This document shows positions 1-8,168 of a stretch of DNA of 64,000 bases, piece by piece. The notes under the pieces were generated by a model, which saw nothing but the letters and a program-made list of their open reading frames with translations, was not told where the DNA came from and made no database searches. Location of the stretch: the NCBI RefSeq assembly GCF_943192995.1, contig NZ_CALPCP010000003.1:124001-188000 (forward strand). Direction: 5' to 3'. The translations under genes and the position numbers were made by a program. The DNA is from Flintibacter muris (GTDB lineage: Bacteria; Bacillota; Clostridia; Oscillospirales; Oscillospiraceae). How positions within the stretch are numbered: position 1 is the first letter of the stretch; every line of letters starts with the position of its first letter.

Positions 1-8
1 TAAAATTC

Positions 9-317
9 TCACTGCTGATCTTGCAAAAATAAATCTTTTAGCCGATTTACAACGTCCAAAATCGCCTGTTGCTGCTCTTTCCTCAAACCATCTAAATAAA
101 AACAAGAGCGATTGTCAAGCCCCATCATATAGTCCAAAGACGCATTATACAATATCGCCATTCTTGTAAATTGTTCAAGGCTTGGGGTAATAGTGTTACT
201 TTCGTATCCGCTTATTGTGGAGGGAACTACGTTCAGCCGAGTGGCAACATCTTTTTGTGATAGTTTTTTGGCTTCTCGAAGTTCTTTTAGTCTCAACCCA
301 AAATCGTAAACCTCCAC
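9..317 (-). CDS. XRE-family HTH regulator
   Basis: A 102-residue predicted DNA-binding repressor of the Xre/cI type. The N-terminal helix-turn-helix covers about residues 8-62, with the typical LRLKELREAKKLSQ opening and a VVPSTISGYE recognition-helix region. The C-terminal 40 residues are probably a dimerisation tail. The start is a GTG preceded by AGGGGG at seven bases, read on the minus strand. It is divergent from the spore-protease-like gene at 515. Its target is unknown; such regulators in mobile islands usually control their own operon, which would lie beyond the window edge. Confidence 0.8.
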   Translation of the reverse strand: MEVYDFGLRLKELREAKKLSQKDVATRLNVVPSTISGYESNTITPSLEQFTRMAILYNASLDYMMGLDNRSCFYLDGLRKEQQQAILDVVNRLKDLFLQDQQ

Positions 318-514
318 TATATCACCCCCTCTTATGGGGAATATTTTATACTACGGATAATCAGTTTCAATGAATAAAGCGATATATTTCTTTATTAAAA
401 CTGATTCTTTCTGTTTGTTTGGCAAATGACCATCAATAATCAGTATAGAGCATAACCCATTTGTTGTTATCAATGCACCCCATTTTTAACCACAGAATAG
501 AGGGAGGGATAAAA

Positions 515-1330
515 TTGCCACACATTGAAGGTATAGAGACTTCCGAGGAAGAACTACATAGCTGTCATGTAAGCACCGTTCACGTTCAGTCGGAACAGGC
601 GGCGGAAACGCTTCAGAAGCCAATCGGGAGTTACATTACCATTGAGACGGGTAAACCTCTGAGCAGGCATGACCACATCATGAGCGTAGGGGAATGTCTG
701 GCCGAAGTGCTGGACCGGGTGCTGCGACCTCATTATCACGGGAAACTGTGCGTCTGCGGAATTGGAAACAGGGACCGCTCTGCCGATGCTCTGGGGCCAG
801 AGGTAACACGTAATCTGCCGTTGAAGGTACTTTCAGAAATTGGGCTGGAAGAAAATTTTCGAGAGATCGTTTCTCTGGAACCGGGTACAGTGGGGACCAA
901 CAACATAAACACCGAAGTGCTTGTAAATGGCGTGGTAAAAGCGGTAGGGGTTGATTGTCTGCTGCTTATAGATTCTCTGACCGCCAAGGAACCGGCGCGG
1001 ATGTTTCAGACAATACAGCTTTCCACCAACGGGGGCCTCAGCCCCCACCTGACTGGACGAAAAGCGGATTGGTCTGTATTAGGGATTCCAGTGATCTCTC
1101 TCGGTGTGCCTATGGCAATCCCCGCTTCCGTCTTTTTGCCAGATCAAGATTTGGACAGCACATTATTTACAAGCACAGGGGTTCAATCCGAGATTGCTGC
1201 TGCCGGACGAATTATCGCATATTCAATTCTCCGAGTGTGCTTTCCTTCATACTCCATGGCAGAGTGCTTTATTTGGTCCGGGCTGAACAATGACACCGTT
1301 CTTTTTGACCTCGAAGCCTGGAACTCATAA
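515..1330 (+). CDS. gpr: GPR-type germination protease homologue
   Basis: Resembles the GPR endopeptidase that degrades small acid-soluble spore proteins at germination. Supporting motifs are GIGNRDRSADALGPEV, LEPGTVGTNNINTEV, LLIDSLTAKEP and GIPVISLGVPMAIPA, which follow the order seen in the GPR family. I chose the TTG at 515 because AGGGAGGG lies just upstream; the in-frame ATG at 473 has no such site. This gives 271 residues, shorter than the roughly 330-370 usual for GPR, mainly at the N-terminus where the propeptide would be. The gene lies beside a mobile-element recombinase rather than in a sporulation cluster, so it may be an accessory paralogue and not the housekeeping copy. Confidence 0.75.
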   Translation: MPHIEGIETSEEELHSCHVSTVHVQSEQAAETLQKPIGSYITIETGKPLSRHDHIMSVGECLAEVLDRVLRPHYHGKLCVCGIGNRDRSADALGPEVTRNLPLKVLSEIGLEENFREIVSLEPGTVGTNNINTEVLVNGVVKAVGVDCLLLIDSLTAKEPARMFQTIQLSTNGGLSPHLTGRKADWSVLGIPVISLGVPMAIPASVFLPDQDLDSTLFTSTGVQSEIAAAGRIIAYSILRVCFPSYSMAECFIWSGLNNDTVLFDLEAWNS

Positions 1331-1378
1331 ACACGGTCAAGGAACTGCGGCCCACGTCCAGTCAAAGGAGACGGTGCT

Positions 1379-1513
1379 ATGGTCATAGATAAGACAACGG
1401 GGAGAGGCTGTGCTTGGAGCATAGTCTCGAAAACGATTATCAGGAAACTGATTGCTGATGGTATGGGCAGTACGCATAAAGAAGTTTTCACTGTTGGGGA
1501 GACAACTGTATGA
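1379..1513 (+). CDS. possible 44-residue small protein
   Basis: An ATG is preceded by AAAGGAGA at a normal distance and opens 44 codons beginning MVIDKTTGRG. It starts 48 bases after the spore-protease-like gene and could be cotranscribed with it. Its TGA lies inside the 5' arm of the terminator hairpin. No family is recognised, and only the ribosome-binding site and spacing support it. Confidence 0.3.
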   Translation: MVIDKTTGRGCAWSIVSKTIIRKLIADGMGSTHKEVFTVGETTV

Positions 1514-1541
1514 TGCGAAAGTGTCATACAGTTGTCTTTTT
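1501..1541 (+). terminator. rho-independent terminator
   Basis: A 13-bp perfect stem (1501-1513 and 1524-1536) is followed by five T. It ends transcription coming from the gpr-like gene. The 3' arm also contains the stop codon of the convergent serine recombinase at 1524, so element end and terminator overlap. Confidence 0.85.
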
Positions 1542-3170
1542 GCTGTACTGGCTAAATTCCGGGGAAAAATCAATCTCTCCGATAAAATTATAGTGTACGT
1601 CAATCCGTTGGACACGGTGGCCGCTGGATTTGTCCGGGGCGTGAACAACCACCTTTTCCACAAACTCACGCAGGAGCGTCGGAGTTAGCTCAGTCGGCTC
1701 GGTGTACTTCTTCACGATTTTCATAAAGCTCTGGATATTGACCGTTTGGGCTTCGGCGGTGGCTACAACCTCCCGCAATTCCTCTATGGACTGCTTCAGC
1801 TCGGCCTGTTCCTTTTCGTATCCATCGGACAGCTTTGCAAACCGCTCCACGCTCAACGTCCCCGCAACACGATCCTCGTAAAGCCTCTGAATAATCACGT
1901 CCAGTTCATTTGCCCGCCGCTCCTGCTTGTCCAGCCTGCGCCTGGCCTGTTCCTGCTCCGCTTGCTGTACGGCGGTTTTGTTCTCAATGACACGCCGTAC
2001 AAACGCATCCTCGTCATCCTGTGCATAGACAACCACCCTCTGCAAATTTTGAAGCACAAGCTGTTCAAGCACCACGGCCCGGATATAATGGGCGGTACAC
2101 TGGCGCCTTGTCTGATAATTTGCACAGATATAGTTCTCCTGCTCTTTCGAGTATGAGGAAGTTCTGTGATGGTACAGCTTCGCCCCGCAGTCCGCGCAGT
2201 AGGCCAGCCCAGAAAACATACCCATTTCTCCCAGCTTTGTCGGGCGGCGGCGCTGCTCCCGATTCTTCTGTACGAGTTCCCACGTCTCCTTATCAATGAT
2301 GGCTTCGTGGGTGTTCTCAAATACCGCCCGTTTGTCCGGAGGATTGAAAATCGTTTTTTTGCTCTTATAGGAGAGCTTGGTAGTTTTGAAATTCGTTGTC
2401 CGGCCTAAATAGGCGTCCTGTCCTAAAATACTCAGGACAGTGGCGGGGTTCCAGCGGCAGGGGGCGTCTGGGTAATAGCGGCTTGTCTGGCCTGTGCGCC
2501 GAAAGGCGATTGTCCCCGGCGTTGGGATTTCCCGCTCTTTCAGCATCCGGGCGATTTTGCCGGGGCCGTTGCCCTCCGCGCATAGCTGGAAAATCAACTC
2601 CACCACAGGGGCGGTTTCCTCGTCCACCACCAGATGCCCGTCCTCGCCTTTTATGTAGCCATACGGGGCATTTGACGCCAGCCGTTGGCCGGACAGCCCT
2701 TTATTGCGGAAAACCGCCCGTATCTTTTTCGAGGTGTCCTTGGCATACCACTCATTTATGATATTTCGGAATGGGGTGAAGTCATTTCCCCGTTGGTCAT
2801 CGCTGTCTACGCCGTCATTGATGGCGATAAAGCGGACTCCCATCTCAGGGAAGCGGATTTCCGTATATAGCCCTACTTCCAGATAATTCCTGCCAAACCG
2901 AGACATATCTTTGACTACCACCATGCCAACAAGCCCCGCCTCAATGTCGGCCATCATTTCCATAAAGCCGGGACGTTTGAAATTTGTACCGCTCCATCCG
3001 TCGTCTTTGTAAACCTTATAGCTGGAAATTTCACGGTCTTGACAATACCTGGTGAGGATTTCGATTTGATGGGATATGCTGTTACTGTCCCCCTCGTTCT
3101 CATCGTCGCGGGAGAGCCGGACATAGAGGGCCGCCCATTTTTCGCCTTGGTTGTTGTACTGCCTGTTCAT
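1524..3170 (-). CDS. large serine recombinase
   Basis: Site-specific integrase/excisionase of the large serine recombinase family, about 548 residues. The resolvase-type catalytic domain is at residues 1-150: the nucleophile lies in ALYVRLSRDD, and VVKDMSRFGRNYLEVG carries conserved arginines. A recombinase domain follows, then a zinc ribbon (AYCADCGAKLYHH, later CTAHY) and a coiled-coil-like C-terminus. GGAGG lies upstream of two adjacent ATG codons; the second (3170) has the better spacing. The gene is terminal on a minus-strand scaffold with HTH, sigma factor, MobC and RepA genes, so it probably mobilises the van-bearing element. The attachment sites could not be located. Confidence 0.92.
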   Translation of the reverse strand: MNRQYNNQGEKWAALYVRLSRDDENEGDSNSISHQIEILTRYCQDREISSYKVYKDDGWSGTNFKRPGFMEMMADIEAGLVGMVVVKDMSRFGRNYLEVGLYTEIRFPEMGVRFIAINDGVDSDDQRGNDFTPFRNIINEWYAKDTSKKIRAVFRNKGLSGQRLASNAPYGYIKGEDGHLVVDEETAPVVELIFQLCAEGNGPGKIARMLKEREIPTPGTIAFRRTGQTSRYYPDAPCRWNPATVLSILGQDAYLGRTTNFKTTKLSYKSKKTIFNPPDKRAVFENTHEAIIDKETWELVQKNREQRRRPTKLGEMGMFSGLAYCADCGAKLYHHRTSSYSKEQENYICANYQTRRQCTAHYIRAVVLEQLVLQNLQRVVVYAQDDEDAFVRRVIENKTAVQQAEQEQARRRLDKQERRANELDVIIQRLYEDRVAGTLSVERFAKLSDGYEKEQAELKQSIEELREVVATAEAQTVNIQSFMKIVKKYTEPTELTPTLLREFVEKVVVHAPDKSSGHRVQRIDVHYNFIGEIDFSPEFSQYSKKTTV

Positions 3171-3313
3171 CATAGCCTCCTATCCGGCAGTCACCGTTTC
3201 TTTCCTTGTGACACTTATATTATATCAAATGTCAAGCAAAAGCGCAAATTTCGTTAATTTTTCTGCTGATTTTAAGACGGTGACGCTCCCAAAACTGAAT
3301 ATCCGCAATAAAA

Positions 3314-3338
3314 AATGCGTCTCACCGTGAGACGCATT
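3314..3338. repeat. 25-bp palindrome, copy 1
   Basis: Arms AATGCGTCTCAC and GTGAGACGCATT flank one central C and are perfectly complementary. This is the first of six copies in the scaffold, with a C centre as in copies 2 and 3. Confidence 0.9.
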
Positions 3339-3912
3339 AACGACAAATTTCGCATTGATTGGCGGTTCTGTATTCCATATGTTCACGATAGAAAGCAAAG
3401 GCGGATTCAGACGGCGGCTGGCAGGGCCGCTCCATAGGATTTTTTGTGCCTCCCCCCATTCCCGTGGCGGGGCGCCCTACGCTGTGACGCATAGCCGACG
3501 CAAGTATCATCATACCCATATGCAGTTCGTGGCCCGCTGCTGTGCCATAGCAGCTTTGCGGCGCTGGCCCTGTTCGCTCCGTCCTCCCGGTGTCCGGCCT
3601 CCTTTCACGGGGGATTCTCCCTGCGTGCCCGCCGTCCGGCTCCGTGCATACAGAATGTATCTGATCGCCTTATTCAGTTTTTGCAACAGGGCCGGGTATC
3701 AGCCCCCTCTACCTCTTAATATCCGCGAAAATCGGATTTTGCTCATAATTCGCGGAAAACGCCAAAACTTCCGAAAAAATTTGATAAAGCGACAACCTTT
3801 TTATTTCCTGTTGCCTCTCTATACCCTAACTTCCGAAAAATCAAAATAAAATGCAATTATCGTAGAAACGTCCAAAACTTCTAAAAAGGTTATCGAAAAC
3901 GACAGCTTTTTT

Positions 3913-3937
3913 AATGCGTCTCACCGTGAGACGCATT
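3913..3937. repeat. 25-bp palindrome, copy 2
   Basis: The same perfect 12-base arms and central C as copy 1. It lies just beyond the terminator downstream of the HTH gene. Confidence 0.9.
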
Positions 3938-3952
3938 TCCGCCATATCAGAA

Positions 3953-3989
3953 CAAAAATAAAAAGGGCCGTCAAAACCCTGACGGCCCT
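3953..3989 (-). terminator. terminator of the sigma/HTH pair
   Basis: A 10-bp stem (AGGGCCGTCA with TGACGGCCCT) is followed, on the minus strand, by a T-rich run. It sits directly after the HTH gene. Confidence 0.85.
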
Positions 3990-4008
3990 CTGGCACAACA
4001 AATAAAAA

Positions 4009-4251
4009 TTACGGCATGAAGCTGTCGGGCGGCTCCTGGAATTGGAAACGGTCAATAGCCCGGAACAGGGCGATCTGCGCTTGATAATAGAGGTCGTCAT
4101 CCACGATGGAGCGTGTATTTCCGTATTCATCAGTGCAGTCAATCAAACACTGGCTGGCGATGAAGCCCTCAAAGTGACGGAACACCACGTCAACGGCCTC
4201 CGGGTCAAAGGTTTTCGCTGCAGCAATAATAGAGAATGGCACCCGCCTCAT
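4009..4251 (-). CDS. small HTH protein of mobile elements
   Basis: An 80-residue protein of the helix-turn-helix type found next to sigma-70-like genes in clostridial conjugative and mobilizable elements. Visible features are an acidic N-terminal half (FDPEAVDVVFRHFEG) and DLYYQAQIALFRAIDRFQF, which matches the conserved block of that family. It overlaps the sigma-factor gene by four bases, so the two are probably translationally coupled. The likely role is control of element excision or transfer genes; that is inferred from family context. Confidence 0.75.
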   Translation of the reverse strand: MRRVPFSIIAAAKTFDPEAVDVVFRHFEGFIASQCLIDCTDEYGNTRSIVDDDLYYQAQIALFRAIDRFQFQEPPDSFMP

Positions 4252-4676
4252 GGAATGGCCTCCAAATAATCCCGCAGCTTCCGCAGAGCGGACTTGCGCC
4301 TGCGCCGTACTGTATCGGGGCTGGTTTTCAGTCTGCGGGCAATCTCATCGGTCTTTACCTGTTGGAAAAAGCACAGCAGAACAATCGCCCTGTCCTTCGG
4401 CAGAAGCCAGGAGAGGGCTTGCCCCAGCACCTCTCCATAAACCGGGATTTTCATATCCTGCACGTAAAAGATACGGCAATTTGTTTCCGCCCGGTTTATC
4501 TCCCCGTCCTCCGGGGAAGGCACATAGAGCGCGGCGTCTGTCAAAGCGGAAAAGGACAGCTCCAGTTTTCCCCTTACGTTTTTCCTACCCCGTTCTTTCT
4601 TAATAGCGTTTCCCACAGCTTTCTTGCAGTAGGCTTCAAAGGTCATTTCGTTGAACGCCTCGTACCGTGTTGTCAT
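4248..4676 (-). CDS. sigma-70-like factor of mobile element
   Basis: An ECF-like sigma-70 family protein of about 142 residues. Region 4 is clear at the C-terminus: LPKDRAIVLLCFFQQVKTDE, then IARRLKTSPDTVRRRRKSAL, a helix-turn-helix with a basic recognition helix. Region 2 is poorly conserved, as is normal for the Tn916-type orf family. I chose the ATG at 4676 because homologues of this kind begin close to the TFEAYCKK block; an in-frame GTG at 4721 would add 15 residues but has no ribosome-binding site. The downstream HTH gene overlaps by four bases. Confidence 0.75.
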   Translation of the reverse strand: MTTRYEAFNEMTFEAYCKKAVGNAIKKERGRKNVRGKLELSFSALTDAALYVPSPEDGEINRAETNCRIFYVQDMKIPVYGEVLGQALSWLLPKDRAIVLLCFFQQVKTDEIARRLKTSPDTVRRRRKSALRKLRDYLEAIP

Positions 4677-4778
4677 CGCTGTTTCTCTTGGTCTTTCTGT
4701 GAGGGGTTTGTTATTGCTCACTGTGCATTGAAAGCAGAGAGCTTCCCCAAAAAATAATTAAAATCGGATATTCCTGTT

Positions 4779-4803
4779 AATGCGTCTCACCGTGAGACGC
4801 ATT
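4779..4803. repeat. 25-bp palindrome, copy 3 (left edge of van block)
   Basis: Perfect copy with a central C, lying 57 bases from the end of the van operon (last stop codon at 4861). Together with copy 4 it brackets the van genes. Confidence 0.9.
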
Positions 4804-4860
4804 TCTAATGAAATTTAAGATAAATTTACGAACAGCAGATGATGTTCCTACTGTTCTATT

Positions 4861-5988
4861 TCATACCGCCTCTCTTTCCAGCCGTCCACCCAACCGGCTC
4901 AATATTTCATTTGAAATCGTCCCCGCTTGTTCCGCAACATCGCAGGCCATAATCTCTTGCTCCCCGGATGCTCCAATAAACACAGCAGTATCTCCAGAAA
5001 CAACGGATGGAATATCCGTCACATCCAGCAAGGTTTGATCCATACAAATACGTCCCACAATCGGCGCTACACACCCTTGGACTAATGCGGCTCCGACGCC
5101 ATTGGATAAGCTGCGGGGTATTCCGTCTCCGTACCCAATGGCGGCGACCGCTATTTTTGTATTTCGCTTTGCTTGGAATTGATGTCCGTACCCAGCACCT
5201 TCTCCCTCTGCAATCTCTCTTATCAAGGTTATTCGGGCTTTCAGCGAGAGGACTGGCTTCAACACAACACCAGCTTTCTTCCATTCATCGTTTGTACTCA
5301 ACTGCCCATAGAGTGCAATCCCGGCTCGTGCGTAGTCACCACCGATTTCAGAACAATGGAGCAGGCCGCTGCTGGCAAGGATGTGAGCCTTGGGGATTTG
5401 ACAGCCGATGTGTTTTAGATGGCCTATCACCTGATAAAAGGCTTTGCCTTGCGTCAGGGCGGCTTCTCTGTTTGACGGCAGGGTAAGATCATCTTCATAT
5501 AAATGCGTGTACGCCCCTGTTACACAGAGAAATTGGCAGGTGAATATCCGCTTAATTTTATCCAGATTTTCGCAGCTTTCCCCCAGCCGGTGCATCCCGG
5601 TGTCCAATTTAATATGGACATTGATGATCTGGCCGCAGGCGTTCAACTCTAACGCATAGCAGTGGTCTAAAATAGTCTGTGTCAGATGATATTGAACAAG
5701 GAGTGGGACATATTGGGGATGCGTATATCCGAGTATCAGGATTTCCCCCGCAACTCCGCCTTGCCGCAGCTCTATCCCCTCAAAAACAGTGGCAACGCAA
5801 AATGCGTTTATACCCAGGGTATTGAGTTCTCTGGCAATCAAAACAGCGCCATGTCCGTAGGCATTTGCTTTGACCGCAGGCATCAACGCACAGTTAAGAG
5901 GCAGCAGAGCTTGAAGCAGTTCCACGTTATGCCGCAGAGCGGCCCGGCTCAATTCAATCCAGGCGCGGCCCTGATAAAACTCCGTCAT
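4861..5988 (-). CDS. vanT: VanT-type serine racemase, soluble form
   Basis: A PLP-dependent racemase (375 residues) of the alanine racemase fold, predicted to make D-serine for the D-Ala-D-Ser ligase. The PLP lysine is K40 in MPAVKANAYGHG; other family motifs are KLDTGMHRLG, EGAGYGHQF and GRICMDQ. At the position where alanine racemases carry the PLP-contacting tyrosine of the TISYE motif, this protein has asparagine (N360, in TISNEILSRL). This substitution is known from VanT serine racemases. VanT of vanC/vanG operons normally carries an N-terminal membrane domain of about 300 residues; here it is absent, and the gene overlaps the upstream acetyltransferase gene by four bases. The racemase half also stands alone in vanL (VanTr), but there it is paired with a membrane partner. 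Confidence 0.88.
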   Translation of the reverse strand: MTEFYQGRAWIELSRAALRHNVELLQALLPLNCALMPAVKANAYGHGAVLIARELNTLGINAFCVATVFEGIELRQGGVAGEILILGYTHPQYVPLLVQYHLTQTILDHCYALELNACGQIINVHIKLDTGMHRLGESCENLDKIKRIFTCQFLCVTGAYTHLYEDDLTLPSNREAALTQGKAFYQVIGHLKHIGCQIPKAHILASSGLLHCSEIGGDYARAGIALYGQLSTNDEWKKAGVVLKPVLSLKARITLIREIAEGEGAGYGHQFQAKRNTKIAVAAIGYGDGIPRSLSNGVGAALVQGCVAPIVGRICMDQTLLDVTDIPSVVSGDTAVFIGASGEQEIMACDVAEQAGTISNEILSRLGGRLEREAV

Positions 5989-6455
5989 GCTCCGGTCCTC
6001 CTGACAATAATTATTGAAGGTTGAGACACAACGGTTGAATGGCTCGGCACATCCGTACAGACTACCGCCCCAGCTCCAATTTTTACAAAATCGCCTATTG
6101 TAATACCGCCAACAACAACCGCGCCAGCTCCAATCAAACAGTGATCTCCAATCTGAGGGGCTTTCCTATCAACCGAGCCAATGGTGACATTCTGATAAAT
6201 CCAGCAATCAGCCCCGATATGGGCATAACGGGAAATATAGATGCCGTGAAGTCCGTGAGGCAGGACGGGCCTGCTGTCAAACTTGGCCCCGTTCCCAATG
6301 TAGCCGCCATGCCGGTGGGCCATTCGGTTTAGGAAGAAGGTCAACATATCCCGAACAATGCGTACCGAACACTGTTTTCTCCACCAAAAAAATTTCCAGT
6401 ACAGTCCCAGGTTCTCGCCTCTCGACCAATGGATCAACGCTGCCTGTATCTTCAT
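5985..6455 (-). CDS. serine-acetyltransferase-like hexapeptide protein in van operon
   Basis: A left-handed beta-helix acyltransferase of 156 residues. Hexapeptide repeats run from about residue 50 to 150 (IGNGAKF, HIGADCWIYQNVTIGS, IGDHCLIGAGAVVVGGITIG, KIGAGAVVCTDVP). LPHGLHGIYIS resembles the catalytic-histidine region of short CysE-like enzymes. It overlaps both vanXY upstream and the racemase downstream by ATGA junctions, so it is an integral member of the operon. In other vanG/vanL operons the position before the racemase domain is taken by a membrane serine-transport domain. The substrate is unknown: serine, or a cell-wall or glycopeptide acceptor, are guesses. Confidence 0.8.
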   Translation of the reverse strand: MKIQAALIHWSRGENLGLYWKFFWWRKQCSVRIVRDMLTFFLNRMAHRHGGYIGNGAKFDSRPVLPHGLHGIYISRYAHIGADCWIYQNVTIGSVDRKAPQIGDHCLIGAGAVVVGGITIGDFVKIGAGAVVCTDVPSHSTVVSQPSIIIVRRTGA

Positions 6456-6988
6456 GCCAGATATTCCTCCAATGTCAGCCCCTTAAAGGCCATGATTTCC
6501 GAGTGGGGCGTATTAACATAGCGGAAGTGCCACGGTTCATGGGCGATGCCGGTGATATGTTCCTTATCCGCTGGGTAGCGTTCAATAAAGCCATAGGCGG
6601 GGGCCAGTTCCCGGAACCTTTGGCAGATGCCCTCATAGGGGAACGCCGGACGGATAAAGTCTATCTCCGGCTGACGCAGGCCCAGGTCAATGGCTAACCC
6701 GGTTTGGTGTTCGCTGTGTCCGGGCATAGCTACAAACTTCGCCGTAAACTCCGGGCCATTCTCCTGGAGCGATTCTTCATAAATCGTCAACTGTTCTTCC
6801 AGAGAACGCCATCCGCTCACAGGGACAATAAACCGCCATCCGTCCAATTGCTCCATGATAAGAGAGAGGGCGTGAGCTGCTTCCCGTTCCAGCAGGATAT
6901 GGGGATAGTCCTTATGAACAGGGATCAGGTCTTGTTCTGTGTCTTGCGAATATGCGTGTCTGCTATTGACCAAAATCAGGCTGTTCAT
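6452..6988 (-). CDS. vanXY: VanXY-type D,D-peptidase
   Basis: A zinc D,D-dipeptidase/carboxypeptidase of the M15B family, 178 residues, predicted to remove D-Ala-D-Ala ends so that only D-Ala-D-Ser precursors remain. Zinc-site motifs are visible: SEHQTGLAIDLG (H and D ligands) and EPWHFRYV (catalytic E and ligand H), with VSGWRS upstream. It has no membrane anchor or signal peptide, unlike VanY, and its length is close to VanXYC (about 190). It overlaps vanG by four bases at its start and the acetyltransferase gene by four bases at its end. Whether it is bifunctional cannot be read from sequence alone. Confidence 0.87.
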   Translation of the reverse strand: MNSLILVNSRHAYSQDTEQDLIPVHKDYPHILLEREAAHALSLIMEQLDGWRFIVPVSGWRSLEEQLTIYEESLQENGPEFTAKFVAMPGHSEHQTGLAIDLGLRQPEIDFIRPAFPYEGICQRFRELAPAYGFIERYPADKEHITGIAHEPWHFRYVNTPHSEIMAFKGLTLEEYLA

Positions 6989-8034
6989 TTGCTCACCGCC
7001 AATTCGATCACATTGGAAATGACCTGCTCAAAGGACATTCCAACCGCTTTCATCATGCTGGGATAGCGGCTGTGGGCGGTAAAACCAGGGATGGTGTTGA
7101 CCTCGTTAAAGACTACTCTGCCGTTTTCATCCAAAAACATATCCACCCGCGCAAAGCCCTGGCAGCCAAGGGCCTTATAGATGCGCTGGGCAGTTTCTTT
7201 CATTTCCGCCGCTTTTATTGGAGAAATGCGGGCGGGGACATGGATAACGGAGGTTTTCAACGTGTACTTCTCTGTGAAGTTAAAAAAGCCGTCCGCCAGT
7301 TCGATCTCGTCCAGTTCCCCAACCGTCAGGGTATCATTTCCCAAAACCGCACACCCAACCTCAAAGCCGGGAATCGCTTCTTCCAAAATGATGTGACTGT
7401 CATATTCGAAGGCCAGTTTTATGGCAGTGGGTAACTCGTCCCGCCCTGTGACCTTTGTAATTCCGTAAGAGGAACCGGCCCGGAGAGGCTTCACAAACAA
7501 AGGATAGCCCAGCTTTTTAGCACAAGCGAAAGCGTCCTCCGTGCTGTTTTCCTTTGTCAGCACGGTAGAGGAAGGTATTGTGACACCAGCAGCCTGGGCC
7601 AGCTTGTGGGCGCGGTCTTTGTCCATACACAGTGCCGAGGCCAGCACACCACACCCTACCAGCGGAATACCCGCCAATTCAAAAAGCCCCTGCACTGTCC
7701 CGTCCTCGCCGTTGCGTCCATGCAGAACAGGGAAAGCGGCATCCAGAGAAATCTTCTCTATGCCTCCGCTTGTCTGAACCAAAAGCGCATGGGCATCCTG
7801 GTCAGGGGATACCAGGGCCGGGGCGCAATCGTCAGGATTATTCCAAGTATCCGACTTAATTTTTTCCACCGCGCCGGCGAAATGGAGCCAATTCCCTTTG
7901 GGGGAAATACCTACCAGCACAGGGGAATACCGTGTCTGATCCATATGCGTGATAACTGCATGGGCTGACTCCAGCGAAACATTGTATTCCGGGGAACAGC
8001 CGCCAAATATGACCGCGATTTTGAGCTTTTTCAT
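6985..8034 (-). CDS. vanG: D-Ala-D-Ser ligase, VanG type
   Basis: ATP-grasp ligase, 349 residues, of the Ddl/Van family. Visible motifs are VIFGGCSPEYNVSLESA near the N-terminus, KPLRAGSSYGITKV for ATP binding, GFEVGCAVLG, and FNEVNTIPGFTAHSRYP at the C-terminus. The omega-loop region reads FFNFTEKYTLKTSV; the EKYTLK block is what I recall from VanG/VanC-type D-Ala-D-Ser ligases, whereas D-Ala-D-Lac ligases differ there. The serine racemase and VanXY in the same operon support the D-Ser assignment. AGAAGGTG precedes the ATG. Its promoter and a perfect hairpin lie in the gap after vanS. Confidence 0.9.
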   Translation of the reverse strand: MKKLKIAVIFGGCSPEYNVSLESAHAVITHMDQTRYSPVLVGISPKGNWLHFAGAVEKIKSDTWNNPDDCAPALVSPDQDAHALLVQTSGGIEKISLDAAFPVLHGRNGEDGTVQGLFELAGIPLVGCGVLASALCMDKDRAHKLAQAAGVTIPSSTVLTKENSTEDAFACAKKLGYPLFVKPLRAGSSYGITKVTGRDELPTAIKLAFEYDSHIILEEAIPGFEVGCAVLGNDTLTVGELDEIELADGFFNFTEKYTLKTSVIHVPARISPIKAAEMKETAQRIYKALGCQGFARVDMFLDENGRVVFNEVNTIPGFTAHSRYPSMMKAVGMSFEQVISNVIELAVSK

Positions 8035-8058
8035 GTCACACCTTCTCTGAATGTAAAA

Positions 8059-8103
8059 ATCCGATTGCCCTCGGTATGAAAATCATAGCAAGGGCAATCG
8101 GAT
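8059..8103 (-). terminator. hairpin between vanS and vanG
   Basis: A perfect 13-bp stem (8059-8071 and 8091-8103) with a 19-base loop, followed on the minus strand by a short T run. It can act as a terminator for vanRS read-through. Because the predicted vanG promoter lies just upstream of it, it would also form at or near the 5' end of the vanG mRNA, so attenuation or mRNA stabilisation are alternatives. Confidence 0.75.
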
Positions 8104-8109
8104 AATGCT

Positions 8110-8168
8110 TTAATATTCTGTTGTTGATTTCCTAAGAAAATCCTAACAGGAGATTGATGTTTTCCTAA
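8110..8168 (-). promoter_or_regulatory. predicted VanR-controlled vanG promoter
   Basis: On the minus strand three TTAGGA half-sites occur at 8163-8168, 8141-8146 and 8130-8135. Their spacings are 22 and 11 bases, so all three face the same side of the helix, as expected for an OmpR-type activator such as VanR. A -35-like TTCTTA (8133-8138) overlaps the last half-site, and a -10-like TATTAA (8110-8115) follows after 17 bases. The first half-site overlaps the vanS stop codon. Confidence 0.65.

Larger units (their letters stand above)
3171..4008. other. gene-free stretch with palindromes
   Basis: No convincing gene is seen in these 838 bases. The segment holds two copies of the 25-bp palindrome, a GC-rich central part (about 3410-3660) without a reading frame of normal composition, a low-GC run (3700-3910) with several CGAAAA/TCCGAAAA-like repeats, and a minus-strand terminator at its right end. 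It may be the leader of the recombinase or an eroded transfer region. No clear oriT was identified. Confidence 0.5.

Noticed and set aside
3355..3849. 164-codon plus-strand open frame
   Set aside because: Crosses a gene-free, palindrome-bearing stretch with abrupt GC change, no ribosome-binding site and no domain.
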